From: Neonectria sp. B-13
Lineage: Eukaryota > Ascomycota > Sordariomycetes > Hypocreales > Nectriaceae
Direction of reading: 5' to 3'
DNA: 64,000 nt
Assembly (NCBI GenBank): GCA_002682825.1
Contig: NOKP01000015.1
Location: 620,001 to 684,000, forward strand
The notes beneath the pieces were generated by a model. The model saw only the letters and a program-made list of their open reading frames with translations. It made no database searches and was not told the DNA's origin. Shown here one piece after another: positions 22,163 to 34,298 of this stretch (positions within the stretch are counted from its first letter, which is position 1; the number at the start of each line of letters is the position of its first letter). The position numbers were made by a program, and so were the translations under genes.

Positions 22163-22579
22163 ACTATAGTTGGATATTCCATAAACTCTCTTGGATATTT
22201 AGGACTTGAGGATTAGGATGAGGAACTGTTTGACCCAAACTCATGGATTTGTTGGTGGTGGTGGCACAGCTGAATCAGGGGATGCGAATGCTATACAGTG
22301 CTCAAGGCGCCCTAAAGGAACCCCGCACCGTGCCTTGGTCCTGTCCAACGCCAGTCGACCGAGGTTGATCTTTGTTCATTCACTATCAGTCCAATCTCAC
22401 TTCTCCAACGCCCTCACAGTCCGAGACCGACTTTTAAAGTCTCAGCTCTTTAGCCATCAGTGGCATACGATTCCTTAAATCCCAGTAACGCCTCTTTTCT
22501 ACTACGCCCTCGATGGTGTCAGCGTCAGTGCTCAGATAAGACAGTGTTCTCAGATAAGGATGTTGGCGTGGTGAATGGC
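22163..22579. other. short intergenic region between two tandem MFS genes
   Basis: About 417 bases hold the end of the DHA2 transcript and the promoter of the next gene. The words cagataag and cagataagg occur at about 22532 and 22552, a near-tandem GATAA pair. GATAA is the core of AreA/NIT2 nitrogen sites, and the downstream gene is DAL5-like. Binding is inferred, not shown. Confidence 0.4.
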
Positions 22580-24266
22580 ATGGACGCAGACACTTCCCAT
22601 ATTTGCATCGACGACCAGGATGATCAGGTCGCAATGGAAGATGAATTATTCAGGGAAACGGAAGATGGAGACGGAAATGACCTATCACAGCCGCTTCTTG
22701 CGAACCACAAAGCCCCGGGCAGGCAAGCCTTGGATCGTCATGGGAGTAACACCAATACCCTCGGAGCGCGTCGAGTTTTGAGGAAGATTGATCGAACCAT
22801 CATTCCTCTCCTGTTCGTCACTTACATGTTCAACTTTATGGACAAAACTATCCTCTCGAGTGCTGCCGTGTTTGGACTTCGTGAAGACACCGTGGGTCTC
22901 CACCAACCAGCAAGTCCTTAAGATTGTAGCTAACACGCGACAGAATCTCCAAGGACAGCAATACAGTTGGGTAGGCAGCATCTTTTACGCCGGTTACCTT
23001 ATCTGGACCTATCCCACCACTATTCTTATTACCCGCCTTCCCACTGGAAAGTACCTGACGGCCAACACTCTGTTCTGGGGCACCGTCGTCGCCCTCACAG
23101 CCACATGCCATAACTTTGGAGGACTAATGGTGACGCGCCTGTTTCTGGGCGTCGCGGAGGCTACTATCACGCCAGGTTTCATGTTCCTGACTTCGACCTG
23201 GTATACTCGCGATGAGATGCCGACTCGGGTAGGGTTCTGGTTCGCTGGCAATTCTGTTGGTGGGCTGGTAGCGAGCTTGTTTGCCTTCGGGATCGGTCAC
23301 ATCGACAATGGCAATATTCACCCTTGGCGGTGGATGTACATCATCTTGGGCACCGCCACCTTTCTATGGGCGATTCCGATGTTCTTCTTCCTCCCGGATA
23401 CCATCTCGAAAGCCAAGTTCCTGACTCCCGAAGAGAGACAAATCGCTACCGAGCGAACCCTCACCGCTGGCACCGGCAGCACCGAGAACACTCATTGGAA
23501 GTGGGATCAAGTCCACGAGTGCCTCATAGACCCCAAGACCTGGCTCATCTTTGGCATCGAGATGCTGACACAGATACCCAATGGCGGGTCTCAAAGCTTT
23601 GCGAACATTGTTGTCAAGTCGTTTGGGTTCAGCAGTCTGCAGTCCACACTGATCAACATACCGTACTCGCTACTCTCGACGACTTTTATTGCGGGAAGCG
23701 GCTACCTAGCGGGCCGGTTTCGCACGCTGAACTGCCTTTTGATCGTCGCAGTCATTCTGCCATGCGTTGCTGGCAGTGCCGTTATCTACAATCGCAGCCA
23801 TGTGCCTCACGGAGTGCATCTTGTCGCCTACTTCCTCCTCTCGAGCGGATCTGCAGCGATGCCCCTCAACATGTCCCTCGTGCAGTCCAACTACCGTGGC
23901 GTCACAAAGAAAATGACGATAACAGCGATCCTTTTCTTGGCCTATTGCGCCGGGAACATTGCCGGGCCTCACTTCTTTCGCAAGGACGAGGATCCCCTGT
24001 ACGGCACTGCCTTCAAGACCATCATGATCAGTTATAGTCTCGCAATTGCGTGTGCAGTGGCATTAAGGGTTTATCTCCAGATGACCAATGCAAGGAGGAT
24101 CCGAGAGGAAGGGGTTTTGGGGAGTGCTGGGTCAGCAGGGGTGGTTGCACATGAGCATGTCGATGATGGGAGAGGTGAAGCCGTGACGGACACAGGGGCC
24201 GAGTTGTCGCGAGATGATGAGGATATGACTGACTGGCAGACATTTGGGTTTAGATACAGGCTGTAG
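22580..24266 (+). CDS. MFS transporter, DAL5/allantoate-permease-like (anion:cation symporter family)
   Basis: Predicted 544 aa in two exons, 22580-22891 and 22944-24266, with a 52-bp intron (GTGGGT to CGACAG). ATG 22580 is the first in frame; upstream codons in frame include no ATG. The protein has an acidic cytosolic N-terminus, then RKIDRTIIPLLFVTYMFNFM and MDKTILSSAAVFGLRED, the signature start of the ACS family. About 12 hydrophobic segments follow, with GVAEATITPGFMFLTSTWYT and NIAGPHFFRKDEDPLYGTAF, typical of DAL5-type proteins. Relatives import allantoate, nicotinate, pantothenate, dipeptides or other organic anions with protons. Two GATAA words in the short promoter are compatible with nitrogen control. 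The substrate is unknown. Confidence 0.92.
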
Positions 24267-24717
24267 AATACAGATTAAAGAGATCTTCTTCCGATACAAC
24301 TTTCAGTGAGACATGTCCTTGAGTCAACGATCCATCGTTTTTATCAATCTATGTGAGACGCCCCACCAATCTGGAGTCATCAGCATTAGGGAGAGTTTGA
24401 GCGACCGAGAGTAAATTCCGCCGTAATAGAAATCGTTTGCAAAGACCAAATTTAAATCTAAACAGTAGCGATGACGAAGGTTCTAGATGTCATGAGCAAA
24501 CTATGACCAAGTTCTGCCTGAATGCTTGGAAGACTGTCCGGAACAACATTCCGCCGCCTCCGGTTAGACCTCAATGGCCACCACGAAATAAATCCATCTC
24601 CACCACCTCCCATTCAAGGTCGCAACACACACGGCTTTTTCTTAGCCAACCCTTTCTTTCCCTTTCTTTTGCATCCGAATCCTTCTCATTTCCGTCACCG
24701 CACACCACACAGCCAAC
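24267..24717. other. intergenic region before the branchpoint-bridging protein gene
   Basis: About 450 bases between tandem genes. The last 130 bases are C/T-rich with TTTCTTTCCC runs, a normal fungal leader for a housekeeping gene. No other feature is seen. Confidence 0.4.
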
Positions 24718-26794
24718 ATGTCGTGGAGAAACCAGGGCACCACCGGGTCGAACAACATCCCCTTGGGCAAGTCTCGGCGCTTCAAAGATGAAGAAGGTGG
24801 CGCCGAGATGGACGTCAGCGTCAGCGTCGGCGTCGACGTCGACCGCGACCTCAAGCGCGGTCGCGATCCCGAGCCCCGAAGCGAAGCCGATGGCCCGCGA
24901 CGACGAAAGAAGCGAAACCGCTGGGGCGACGCGTCGGAGAACAAGGCCGCTGGCCTGATGGGCTTGCCCACGGCCATCTTGTCCAACATGACCAGCGAGC
25001 AGTTGGAAGCCTACACTCTGCACCTTCGTATCGAGGAGATTAGCCAAAAGCTCCGCATCGACGACGTCGTCCCCGCTGATGGCGACCGGTATGTTCACAC
25101 ATCCGCCACCCGCTCTAATGCACATCGCTGACCAAGTCTAGATCGCCTTCTCCCGCACCCCAGTACGACAACCACGGCCGACGTATCAACACTCGAGAAT
25201 ACCGATACCGCAAGCGCCTCGAAGAGGAGCGACACAAACTGATCGAAAGGGCCATGAAGACCATTCCCAACTACCACCCGCCACAGGACTATCGTAGACC
25301 TACCAAGACGCAGGAGAAGGTCTACGTGCCTGTCAATGACTATCCGGAGATTAACTTCAGTATGATTGCTAACCCTTTAACCCTAACCAAAAACTCCTCC
25401 TCCCCTTCCTTTTTGAAGTTTGATCAGTCTCATTACTATGCCATACGGTGTTTTTGAGCGACCTGGTCCTTCAACGAAATGGACTTCCATCCGTTCATCT
25501 AATCTTGGCGAATCAGACACTAATACTTAGCTCTCTCCTACCAAAGTCGGCTTACTTATCGGACCTCGAGGCAACACGTTGAAGAAGATGGAAGGGGACT
25601 CTGGGGCCAAGATTGCGATTCGTGGCAAGGGCTCCGTCAAGGAGGGCAAGGGCAGGTCTGACGCTGCTCACGCCAGCAACCAGGAAGAAGACCTGCACTG
25701 TCTCATTATGGCCGACACCGAGGAGAAGGTCAACAAGGCCAAGAAGCTCATTCACAATGTTATTGAGACTGTAAGTGGAAGTTCGGACACCAGATGCGGA
25801 ACATACTCTAACCCTGCCCAGGCTGCCTCCATCCCCGAAGGCCAGAACGAACTCAAGCGAAACCAGCTTCGAGAACTCGCCGCTCTCAACGGTACTCTGC
25901 GAGATGACGAAAACCAGGCTTGCCAGAACTGTGGTAAGATTGGTCACCGGAAGTACGACTGCCCCGAGCGACAGAACTTCACTGCCAGCATCATCTGTCG
26001 TGTCTGTGGCAACGCTGGCCACATGGCTCGCGATTGTCCCGACCGCCAGAAGGGCGCTAGCTGGCGCAACACCGATGTGGCCGGTCGTCCCGCTGCTGCT
26101 GGCCGAATCGGTGGCGGTGATGCCGTCGACCGCGAAATGGAGGTAAGAAGCCATCGCGCAATAAGTACAATAAATCAAGATGCTAACAATTCAATAGCAA
26201 CTCATGCAGGAACTCGGCGGTGGCTCCGATGGGCCTCCCGCGCGCATCGAAGCCGGGCCTGGCTCCCTTAACAACGGAGACGCCAAGCCTTGGCAACGTG
26301 GGCCAACCGGTGGACCTGCGCCGTGGCGTTCTCGTAACAACGAATCTAACGAAGGAGGATCCTCGGCCGCACCTTGGGCTCGGGATCGTCACCGTGGACA
26401 GGACCAGCAAGGCAACGGCGTTGATGCTGGCGCTGGTGCTGGTGCTGCTCCTGGCGGCGACACCTACTATGGCCAGGGCTACGGAGGCGCTCCTGCCGCC
26501 GCTGCTCCCTGGCAGCAGCAGGCTCCCGGGACTCAGAGTGGGTATCCTGGATATGCCGGCTACGGAAACTACGGTGCTGCTCCTGGAATGGGTGCGCCTC
26601 CTGGAATGGGCGCACCTCCTGGTCTCCCTGCGGCTCCTGGTGGTGCCCCCCCTGCTCCTCCGGGTCTTGGTGGTATCAACGCCCTCATCCAGCAGTATTC
26701 CGGCGCTGCGCCGCCTCCCCCACCGCCATCTGGAGAGGCCCCTCCTCCTCCCCCGAGTGATCAGCCTCCGCCTCCCCCTCCTCCCGGCGCCTAA
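24718..26794 (+). CDS. BBP: branchpoint-bridging protein / splicing factor 1
   Basis: Predicted 576 aa in five exons: 24718-25088, 25142-25359, 25547-25770, 25822-26142 and 26198-26794. It binds the intron branch site in the nucleus and links it with U2AF at early spliceosome assembly. In order: an SF1 helix-hairpin motif carrying RKKRNRWGD, the KH/QUA2 domain with [20 protein letters not shown] and [16 protein letters not shown], two CCHC zinc knuckles ([14 protein letters not shown] about 305-318 and [14 protein letters not shown] about 330-343), then a Gly/Ala/Pro tail with repeated GMGAPP and polyproline runs at the end. It is about 100 residues longer than yeast Msl5, mostly in the tail. 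Intron 2 (187 bp) is unusually long and splits the KH domain. Identity is near certain. Confidence 0.97.
25369..25388 (+). repeat. telomere-like CCCTAA fragment inside intron 2 of the BBP gene
   Basis: Just after the 5' splice site the intron reads ctaaccctttaaccctaacc, three near-copies of the fungal telomere word CCCTAA with one broken unit. It is too short to be functional telomere and may be a double-strand-break repair scar or chance. Confidence 0.5.
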
Positions 26795-27876
26795 ACGATA
26801 ACCGGAGCCCGGCCTAACTCTAACATGTTACATGTCACGGATCCAGCATTTCCTTTGGTATTGGCTTTGTCCTTTCAGCAGCAGAACACGAGACTCCCTC
26901 CTGGAGTACGCATGGAGGAAAATAGCAATGGACGCTCACCTAACATTCGCCGACTGACCCCTTAGTTGATTCAGCAGATATCTGGGAGATCAACTGATGA
27001 TGATGTACAGCTAGTCGAATCAAGCAGAGCGGAGAAGAATAGCAAACTAATCACGTAGGCGAAAGAAAATGTATCTGATTTTTGCATCCGTTGTCCAGTC
27101 CACGTGTTGTCCGTACAGATGTAGAATCGTGCTTCGTACTAGTAGTGCATCTTAGTTCATCTGTCCAAAGGTTGTCCTGTTGGTCACGCCATTGCATGCA
27201 TGCATGTGCATGAGATTTATGCGGCATGTTGTGCAGCTCGGGTTGGATCCCCGCAGTTGCAGCTGCCAATGCTGGACGGAGCACTGTAGGTACGTACTTA
27301 TCTTCCAAGTTCCATGTTGGAGCTTGGGCCATGTGACAAGGGAGCAGAGCACCACCCGTCATCAGGAATCGCGCTTGCCTCCGCGAGCAACGTCGTTCAA
27401 CCTACATCATCGTGATAAAGGTGCCACACGAACCAGAGCATGCGTTGGTTGTGCGGAAGGCGCCACTGCTAGAAGACCGAATCTTGATCGCGACTTGCGC
27501 TTTCCAGCTCACGACAGCCGCCTTGTCTCTTCTCTTCTTCTCTTCTTCTCTGCCTGGTCTCTGCTTACCTGCGTCATCCGTCCTCCATCACCATCCATCG
27601 CACTGACATCCACATCCGCACCACCCTCGCTCATATCCATTTATCCCGAGCTTCATCTTACTTCTTTGGCTTCCAATCCCACCAAAGCCGAATAATGACC
27701 CTACAACTTCATCCAGCATCACACTAGACATACGCCTTGCCTGTGCGACCTCAGTCGTGGAGCCTCGCATCTACGCTATCAGTGCGACGCTGCGCTCGTC
27801 CATTCTTTTGCTCCCGTGGATATCCCCTATCTCTTCTACCTCAGGCTCTGTGCTTCACCCCCTTCCTTGGCCCACC
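26795..27876. other. intergenic region and leader of the vacuolar protease gene
   Basis: About 1.08 kb between tandem genes. The first part is the BBP 3' flank. A TGCATGCATGCATG stretch occurs at about 27192-27206. From 27520 to 27640 the plus strand has strong CTT/TCT microsatellite-like runs that suggest a transcribed leader. No coding frame is supported. Confidence 0.4.
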
Positions 27877-30800
27877 ATGAAGTGCCAAAATCCCTTCGCT
27901 TTCCGGCCAGGCCCGGTGTCTTTCTGGACAACCGTCATCTACCTGGCAATTGCCATCCCTCTCATCTACGTCCATGAAACGGTTCCCCCAGGCCCTGCGA
28001 ACCGCTCTATTTACCGCGGCCTCAACTTGACCGAGGCATTCCATGATCTGCAGAACATCACCTCCACCTTCCACCCCTACAACAGCCATCAAAATGACAA
28101 AGTTCGCGAGTTTATCATCATGCGGTCCAAGGAGATTCTCGACCGAAATGAGATGGATTACACGACTGATCTGTCCGGTGGGGTGGTCTGGCAAGATACG
28201 TCAGTTCTTTCCACCCTTCCACACCCTTTCTGCATCCAAGACTGACTGTTTAGTAACGGCTATCTCAACCCGCGAGACGACGATGATGAGACTAGCTCGG
28301 GGTCACGCCCACCTGGTGTTACCCTCTTTGACGACCAAATCTCCAATGTGACCTGGACCTACCATAAGTACAAGCGGGTCGGGGCTAACTTTGGAAACCC
28401 TATTTGGGGAGCTCAGTACTTCGAGGGGAACAACTTTTACATCTACATTCATGGCAAAGACGATCCAGAAGGTGACTGGTGGCATACCCAGTCAAGGAAG
28501 CCATTCCACGGCACGGGCGGCGTCATGGTGAACTGCCACTTTGATTCGTAAGTAACTGTCCCTTCGCATAAGTTGAACTCTCGCTCACGAAAGTGCTAGG
28601 GTTTCTACCGGCTATGGAGCTACCGATGACGGCATGGCATGTGTGTCAATGCTCCAGCTGCTTAGCTACTTTACCTCCAAGGACCACCAGCCGAGAAACG
28701 GCATTGTCTTGCTTTTCAATAATGCCGAGGAGGATGGTCTTTTGGGGGCACAGGCATTCGGCTACAGCCCTTTGTTGCCGTTCGTTCACACATTTGTCAA
28801 CCTGGAGGGCGCTGGAGCTGGTGGTCGTGCCCTTCTCTTCCGGACCACTGACCTACAGGCCGCCAAGGCCTACGGGGGAAGCCCACATCCGTTCGGCTCC
28901 GTTGTCGCCGGCAACGCTTTCAAAGCGGGGGTTATTAAGAGCGGCACGGATTTTCAAGTCTGGGATGAATCGTTTGGACAGCGGGGGCTGGACATTGCCT
29001 TCTACGAACCCCGTGCCCGATATCATACTAATGAGGATGATGCTCGACACGCCTCCGTTAATAGCATTTGGCACATGCTTTCAGCTGCCCTCGCTTCAAC
29101 GGAGAAATTGTCACAAACCACCGGCACTGATTTCCATGGCCCTCGCTCCGACAAAAACTCCTACAAGGTCTACAACGGGAAACAGGTTCAGGGTGTCTGG
29201 TTTGACCTCTTTGGCAGTGTCTGGGCCACATTTGCACTTAGAGGGCTGTTTGCCTGGACATTGACCCTCCTCGTTGCCACTCCCCTGATTCTCTTTGTGA
29301 TCACTTTCTTGTTGGTGCGCAAAGATAAATACTACTTCTTCGCCAAAGATATCAAGATGCACCACGACATTAACGATGACCCGGTTGTTCTCGGTGGTTG
29401 GAAGGGCTTCTTCCGCTTCCCACTAGCCTTCATCTTTGCTGCTGGTCTAACCATCGCATCTGTCTTTCTCCTAGCAAAGTTCAATCCCCTCATCGTCTAC
29501 AGCAGTTCATATGCAGTGTAAGTCATTTTCATTTGGGAAGATAGTACAGCCTGCTAACCCACTCTAGATTCGCCATGTCACTGTCTCTATTCTACTTCTC
29601 CTTCTGGCTGGTCATGCGTGGATCCAGTTTCGTTCGACCCAGCGCTCTACATCGTGGATTTGTCATTTTCTGGCTCTTTATCGCCGGTTGGGGTGTGCAG
29701 GTGGTTGCAGCATTGGCAGAGGACCGTTGGAAAATTGGCGCCCTCTACAGTTTTGTGTTCCTTCAGTCTGCCATCTTCCTCTCCCTGGCCATTTCGTTAC
29801 TGGAGCAATTTGCCCTCCTGGGGAAGCACGATTTCGCTATGCAACTTCATGATGCGCATCAAGCACGAGATGTGTCGAACCACGGTGTTGACCAAACACC
29901 CGTAAGAGAGGATGACGAACACTCCGACGCCGGTGATTCCGACAACCCCTCAGAGACCGCAACCGAGAGAACGCCACTTAGGGCTAGTGAACCGGGTTAC
30001 GGGGCGTCCAACACTCAGACCTCGTTTGCCAACACTTACCGGAGGTCCGTCGCTGAGGGATCGCCTGCTCCACCTAGAATGCGGAGGTATCAGCCTTTCA
30101 ACCATGAGCAGTCGTGGTCTGGGCGTCTTCCTTCTTGGACTTGGATCATTCAGTTCTTGCTCTTGGCTCCGATCCCCTGCATCTTGTTTGGGAACTTGGG
30201 CCTTATCGCAATGTCAGCTCTGCAAATGACAGGCACTGATGGCGGAACACTCTTGACTCCCTTGCTTGCAATTGGAGGGATAAGCATCCTCTTCTTGCTC
30301 CCAATCACACCCTTCATGCACCGGATTACGCACCATGTTCCCTTATTTCTCTTGTGTGTTTTCATTGGCACCTTTATCTACAACCTCGTCGCCTTTCCGT
30401 TCTCGGACAGCCACCGTTTCAAGCTCTACTTTCAACAGGTGATAGACCTTGATGACGGTTCCAACACTGTCACGATCAGCGGACTGGAGGAATTCTCGCG
30501 GGATGTCATCAAGGCACTTCCAATTGCATCAAGCCAAGAAATTGAGTGTGGGCCAACCCCAGACCGATCTCTTCAGGATTGCCTTTATGACGCATCAGCC
30601 CTCTCGCCCAATCTTGTCGAGGGCAAGAGAGCCGAGGAGCTCATCAGCTTCAAGCGTCTAAAGGCAGTAGCCTCCAACACTGTGCGGATTCAAGTCGATG
30701 CTCTTGACACCAGAGTTTGCTACGTCACAACGTCGCGGCCTGTCCATGCTTTCTTGGTCGATGGTGCACCTCCAAGGGATCCGCGGTTTGGAGGATCCCC

Positions 30801-31173
30801 GCCAGATGGAGTTACTGATCTCCAGCTTTGGCGTCGTGATCGGGACTTGCCGTGGAATCTTACGATAGACATTAGAAATGTCGCTGATTCGGCATCAAAA
30901 GATCGCCCAGAGGCCGAGGAAGAGGATCAAGATGATTCATCGGCTGTCGGTGATGGAGATTTGAAGACGCGATCCGCCACGGAATCATCCGAGCTGGTAT
31001 CGCGAGCTGTTCCGTTGAAAATCCGACTCTCTTGTGCCTGGAGTGATGCCAATACACCCGGAATAATCCCAGCTTTCGATGAGTTGACCAAGTATATGCC
31101 TACTTGGGCGACCGTTACTAAGAAGAATGTCGGACTTGTCGAAGTGCGCAAAACGTTCGAAATACAGGTATGA
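27877..31173 (+). CDS. PFF1: vacuolar membrane protease, M28 metallopeptidase family
   Basis: Predicted 1046 aa in four exons: 27877-28199, 28254-28547, 28600-29517 and 29568-31173. Introns of 50 to 54 bp keep the frame. A short cytosolic start with [11 protein letters not shown] leads into one hydrophobic segment, then a lumenal M28 domain. Zinc-site residues are visible: His 203 (HFDS), Asp 215 (ATDDG), the Glu 249/Glu 250 pair (NNAEEDG), Glu 275 (NLEGAG) and His 348 (YHTNEDD). All ligands are present, so the enzyme should be active. About eight further membrane segments follow, interrupted by an acidic, Ser-rich cytosolic loop, and a lumenal C-terminal domain closes the protein. Length matches yeast Pff1 relatives. 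The natural substrate is not known for the family. Confidence 0.95.
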
Positions 31174-31964
31174 TCAAGTGATGAATGAACAGCATCGCAC
31201 GATGAAAGGGAGTATGTCGATAGGGAATGGTTTGCAGCTTTTGTCAGGCTAAGTGGCAGTCTTGTGAGCTCATGGATGAAGGGAACGTGTGGGTGTTGGC
31301 TTGACCGATGTTCGTACCTGTGTTTGATGACTAGGGGTCGAGAGATACCAGTAAGGCGACTTTGGAAGAGACGGTGAAAGCAGTAGTTTTAATTGACATT
31401 ATTTTGATAATGGGTGGTGTCGCGCTTTGTTTATGATGTTGTAGGCGGGCACAAACCATTGTTGCCTATTGAAAGCCCCGAGAGAGAACAATACTAATGG
31501 GCTTAGCCTCAGGGATGACAAGCAGCATAAGCTTCTAGATGGTTGAGGCTTGAATGCAATTGGTTGGCGAGTACTCTATCCCAACAGCGATGATGCTATG
31601 CATTTCGACGTTGTACCTAGAGTGGCTAGCAGTCACACGTTACACAGTGTAACAAGGCGCAATCATTTAATTACCGGAGGGTTCCTACACACGTCGATAG
31701 CACAGACTAAATAAATGGAAGTAAATACAAAATCCTCTTTCAATCTCAAGCAATTGATATGTAGGTACTCATTGTGATCACCACAGATATGATAGATGCA
31801 GTTTGGGCGTCTGGGTGTCACACTGTGTGCCTGTTGCCACACAACCTTATCCTGGCTCCCAAGGCGATAATGACAGTGGTGTCTTCCGCAAACTCCGAAC
31901 AAATCGATTTGCTTTGCGACGCAAGTTCACAGCCCATCAGCCCTGCTCAATTGGAAGCTTGGCC
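31174..31964. other. intergenic region between tandem genes
   Basis: About 790 bases of protease 3' flank and promoter of the next gene. The reading frame of the next gene stays open back to about 31803 but has no ATG before 31965, so its true start could lie in an unseen upstream exon. Nothing else is recognised. Confidence 0.35.
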
Positions 31965-33041
31965 ATGTATCCGGAAATATGGCTCCCGTCGGACACGGAA
32001 AAGGGAGTCAAGCGGCATGCCCTTGTCTACTTTGTATGCGGTAACCCCGGCCTCATCAAGTACTATACCGATTTCCTCACCAACCTGCGCGGGCTGCTGC
32101 AGACGTCCGAGGTCGAGACAGCGTACGACATATACGGCAGAAATCTTCTGGGATTCAGTGACGATGATCACGAGCCGTTTGGGGAGGGCAATGAGCCGTG
32201 GGACCTGGACGGCCAGATTGAGGGCATTTACGATGACGTCGCCGCGAAGCGTGTCCGGACAGACGACGGGACAGGGGGCAAGCCGTACGACTTTGTGGTT
32301 CTGATGGGACATTCGGTCGGCAGCTACATTTCCGTCGAGATATTCCACCGCCACATGAAGGCGCCAGGCCGGGCTCCGCATCTCCATCTCAAGTACGGCT
32401 TCCTGCTCTTCCCGACGCTCACGCACATCGGCCAGTCGCCCAGCGGCACCCGGGTCGAGGCGGTGCGGCGCGTGCTCCCGATCCTGGACAACGTCGCGCA
32501 CTTGGGCGCGCGGCTCATCCTCAGCGTGTTCCCGCGGCGCACGCTGGCGTGGATCGTCCATCGGGTCATGGGCTTCACGGCGCTGACGGCCGAGGTGACG
32601 GCGCGCTGGCTGAAGAGCCGCGACGGCGTGCACCAAGCCATCCACCTCGGGCTGTCGGAGCTGGAGACGATCCGCGAGGAGCGCTGGGGCGAGGAGCTGT
32701 GGGAGGTGGCGGAGCACGAGGATGCGGACGGGGAGACGCCCAAGTTCTTCCTGTTCTACGGGCGGGAGGATCACTGGGTTGCGGACTGGGCGCGGGACGA
32801 GTTGATTGAGCGGCGGAGGGAGCATGGCGAGAGGGGAGGGAGGACCAAGGTTGTGGTGGCGGAGGGGGATGTGCCGCATGCGTTTTGCACCAAGGATGGT
32901 GAGTTTCTGGTGATGCTTTTCGTGGGAGTGAGTATGTGCTAACTACATGGTGAAGCGTCGAACTGGGCCATGGCGAGGAGCGTGCATGACTGGATTAAGG
33001 AAATCGATGGAAGCCCAAGTGAACAGCAGGAGAAGTTGTGA
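31965..33041 (+). CDS. lipid-droplet-associated hydrolase family protein (LDAH/DUF2305)
   Basis: Predicted 339 aa in two exons, 31965-32898 and 32956-33041, with a 57-bp intron (GTGAGT to TGAAG). It is an alpha/beta-hydrolase of the LDAH group: LVYFVCGNPGLIKYYTDF is the family's N-terminal signature, and VVLMGHSVGSYI carries the nucleophile Ser at about 117. Near the end, REDHWVADWA and VPHAFCTKD supply the likely acid and His of the triad. The intron lies just after that His. Mammalian and yeast (Ldh1-like) relatives sit on lipid droplets and affect sterol ester or triacylglycerol turnover, though enzyme activity is disputed. The start is uncertain because the frame is open upstream without an ATG. 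The middle part is markedly GC-rich. Confidence 0.88.
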
Positions 33042-34298
33042 TGAGGCCCTTCGTGGCCAGGTGTAGGGTGGCGATGTTGGCAAGGAAGACGGATACACAT
33101 TTTACATGGGCTTGGGCGTTGTTAAAGTGCTGCTGGAAAGGTTAGACTATTAAAGTACAAGCTAGAACAGAGGCAGGTTGCATTGGTTAACTTGAACGGT
33201 GGCTGGGCCAATGGACGCGGCAACATCGGGTATCAATATTTCCTCTCGTCTTCTGTTTTTCCTCCCTCCAATGCACCAATTCGTTCCCTCAAGACATTGA
33301 ATTATACGAATACGTCCCGCTGCCTACCTTTCCTGGAACCTGTCGTCTCACACGTGGACATGACATGACGTTGAAGCCGCTCGCCGTGCGGGGTTGGCCG
33401 ACAGGAAGACGCCGAGCGATGTCACCCACAGCAGCGACGGCAGCAACTTGAGTGGCGGCCCTGGGACCTGGATACGAGTTCCACGGTGTGGGTGGTAGCA
33501 ACGGCATTCAGGTGCGTGTTGGTGGGTGTACTCTAACAAAAGTCTCCTCTCTAAGAACCTAAGACTCAGAACACCAAAGTCCTCATAAGTGCCGAGGCAT
33601 TGAGGGTAGACACTGCCATGGAACCTCCCCTTCTCTCCCTCTGAAGCTGAATGTTGGCAACAAATAATGCCGAAACTGCTAGTGAAATACTTAATGCGGA
33701 ACTCTTGGCGCCCTTCCAGAAGTCCCCAGCCAGTCGGCGAAACCGGTCCTGAAGCTTGTGACTGGAGGGGGGGGCGTTTTTGTTTATTTTTGGTCAGAAC
33801 TGACAGCCACGCCGCGTCAGTTAGCGTCATTGCTGCTTTCTCGGCCGGTACAAACAAGGCGGGCTCGGCCTTGTTATGTGTCTGTGGCGATGATGGTTTC
33901 GGCAATGCTGGGCAATGCTAAGACGCAGAAGGCTAGTTTCACAGCTGAAGCATCGAAAGCTGAGCAATGGCAAGCTAGAGCAATGAGAACACAAAAAAGG
34001 CACATATCACTTTCACACTTTCACAATGGCAAATTCACTTTTGGTTGTAATCCAATCGCTGCTCAAAAGGCAGACACCATTAATATTACCCAGATCCTAG
34101 TTGTATTAAATTACACGCCCCGAAAAGGGACATCAATCCAACCCAACAACTTCAGCCAATGGCGAAGGATCGCCTCATGAAACCGTAAACTAATCTTGAC
34201 ATTTGTGTATCACAGCCCATGGAAAGAGAAAATTCCCGTAACCTTGTCGTTCTCTCAGGGGAGGGAGAGAAACCGGCGAGTCGAAGGCTTCTGCTCCT
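33042..34298. other. intergenic region between convergent genes
   Basis: About 1.26 kb between the stops of the hydrolase and CFEM genes. Both 3' regions are here. A short G-run (ggaggggggggcg) is at 33764-33776. No supported gene or repeat is seen. Confidence 0.35.

Noticed and set aside
22460..22579. Extending the DAL5-like transporter upstream of 22580
   Set aside because: The frame is open, but the first codon is GTG and no ATG precedes 22580. The residues before it do not resemble the family.
15000..24300. Reading the MDR reductase, HET and two MFS genes as a secondary-metabolite cluster
   Set aside because: No backbone synthase, P450, methyltransferase or pathway regulator is present between or beside them. 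The MDR enzyme and efflux pump alone do not make a cluster.
31947..32879. A 310-codon minus-strand open frame
   Set aside because: Antisense to the LDAH-type hydrolase in a GC-rich stretch. It is rich in R, P, H and L without domain features.
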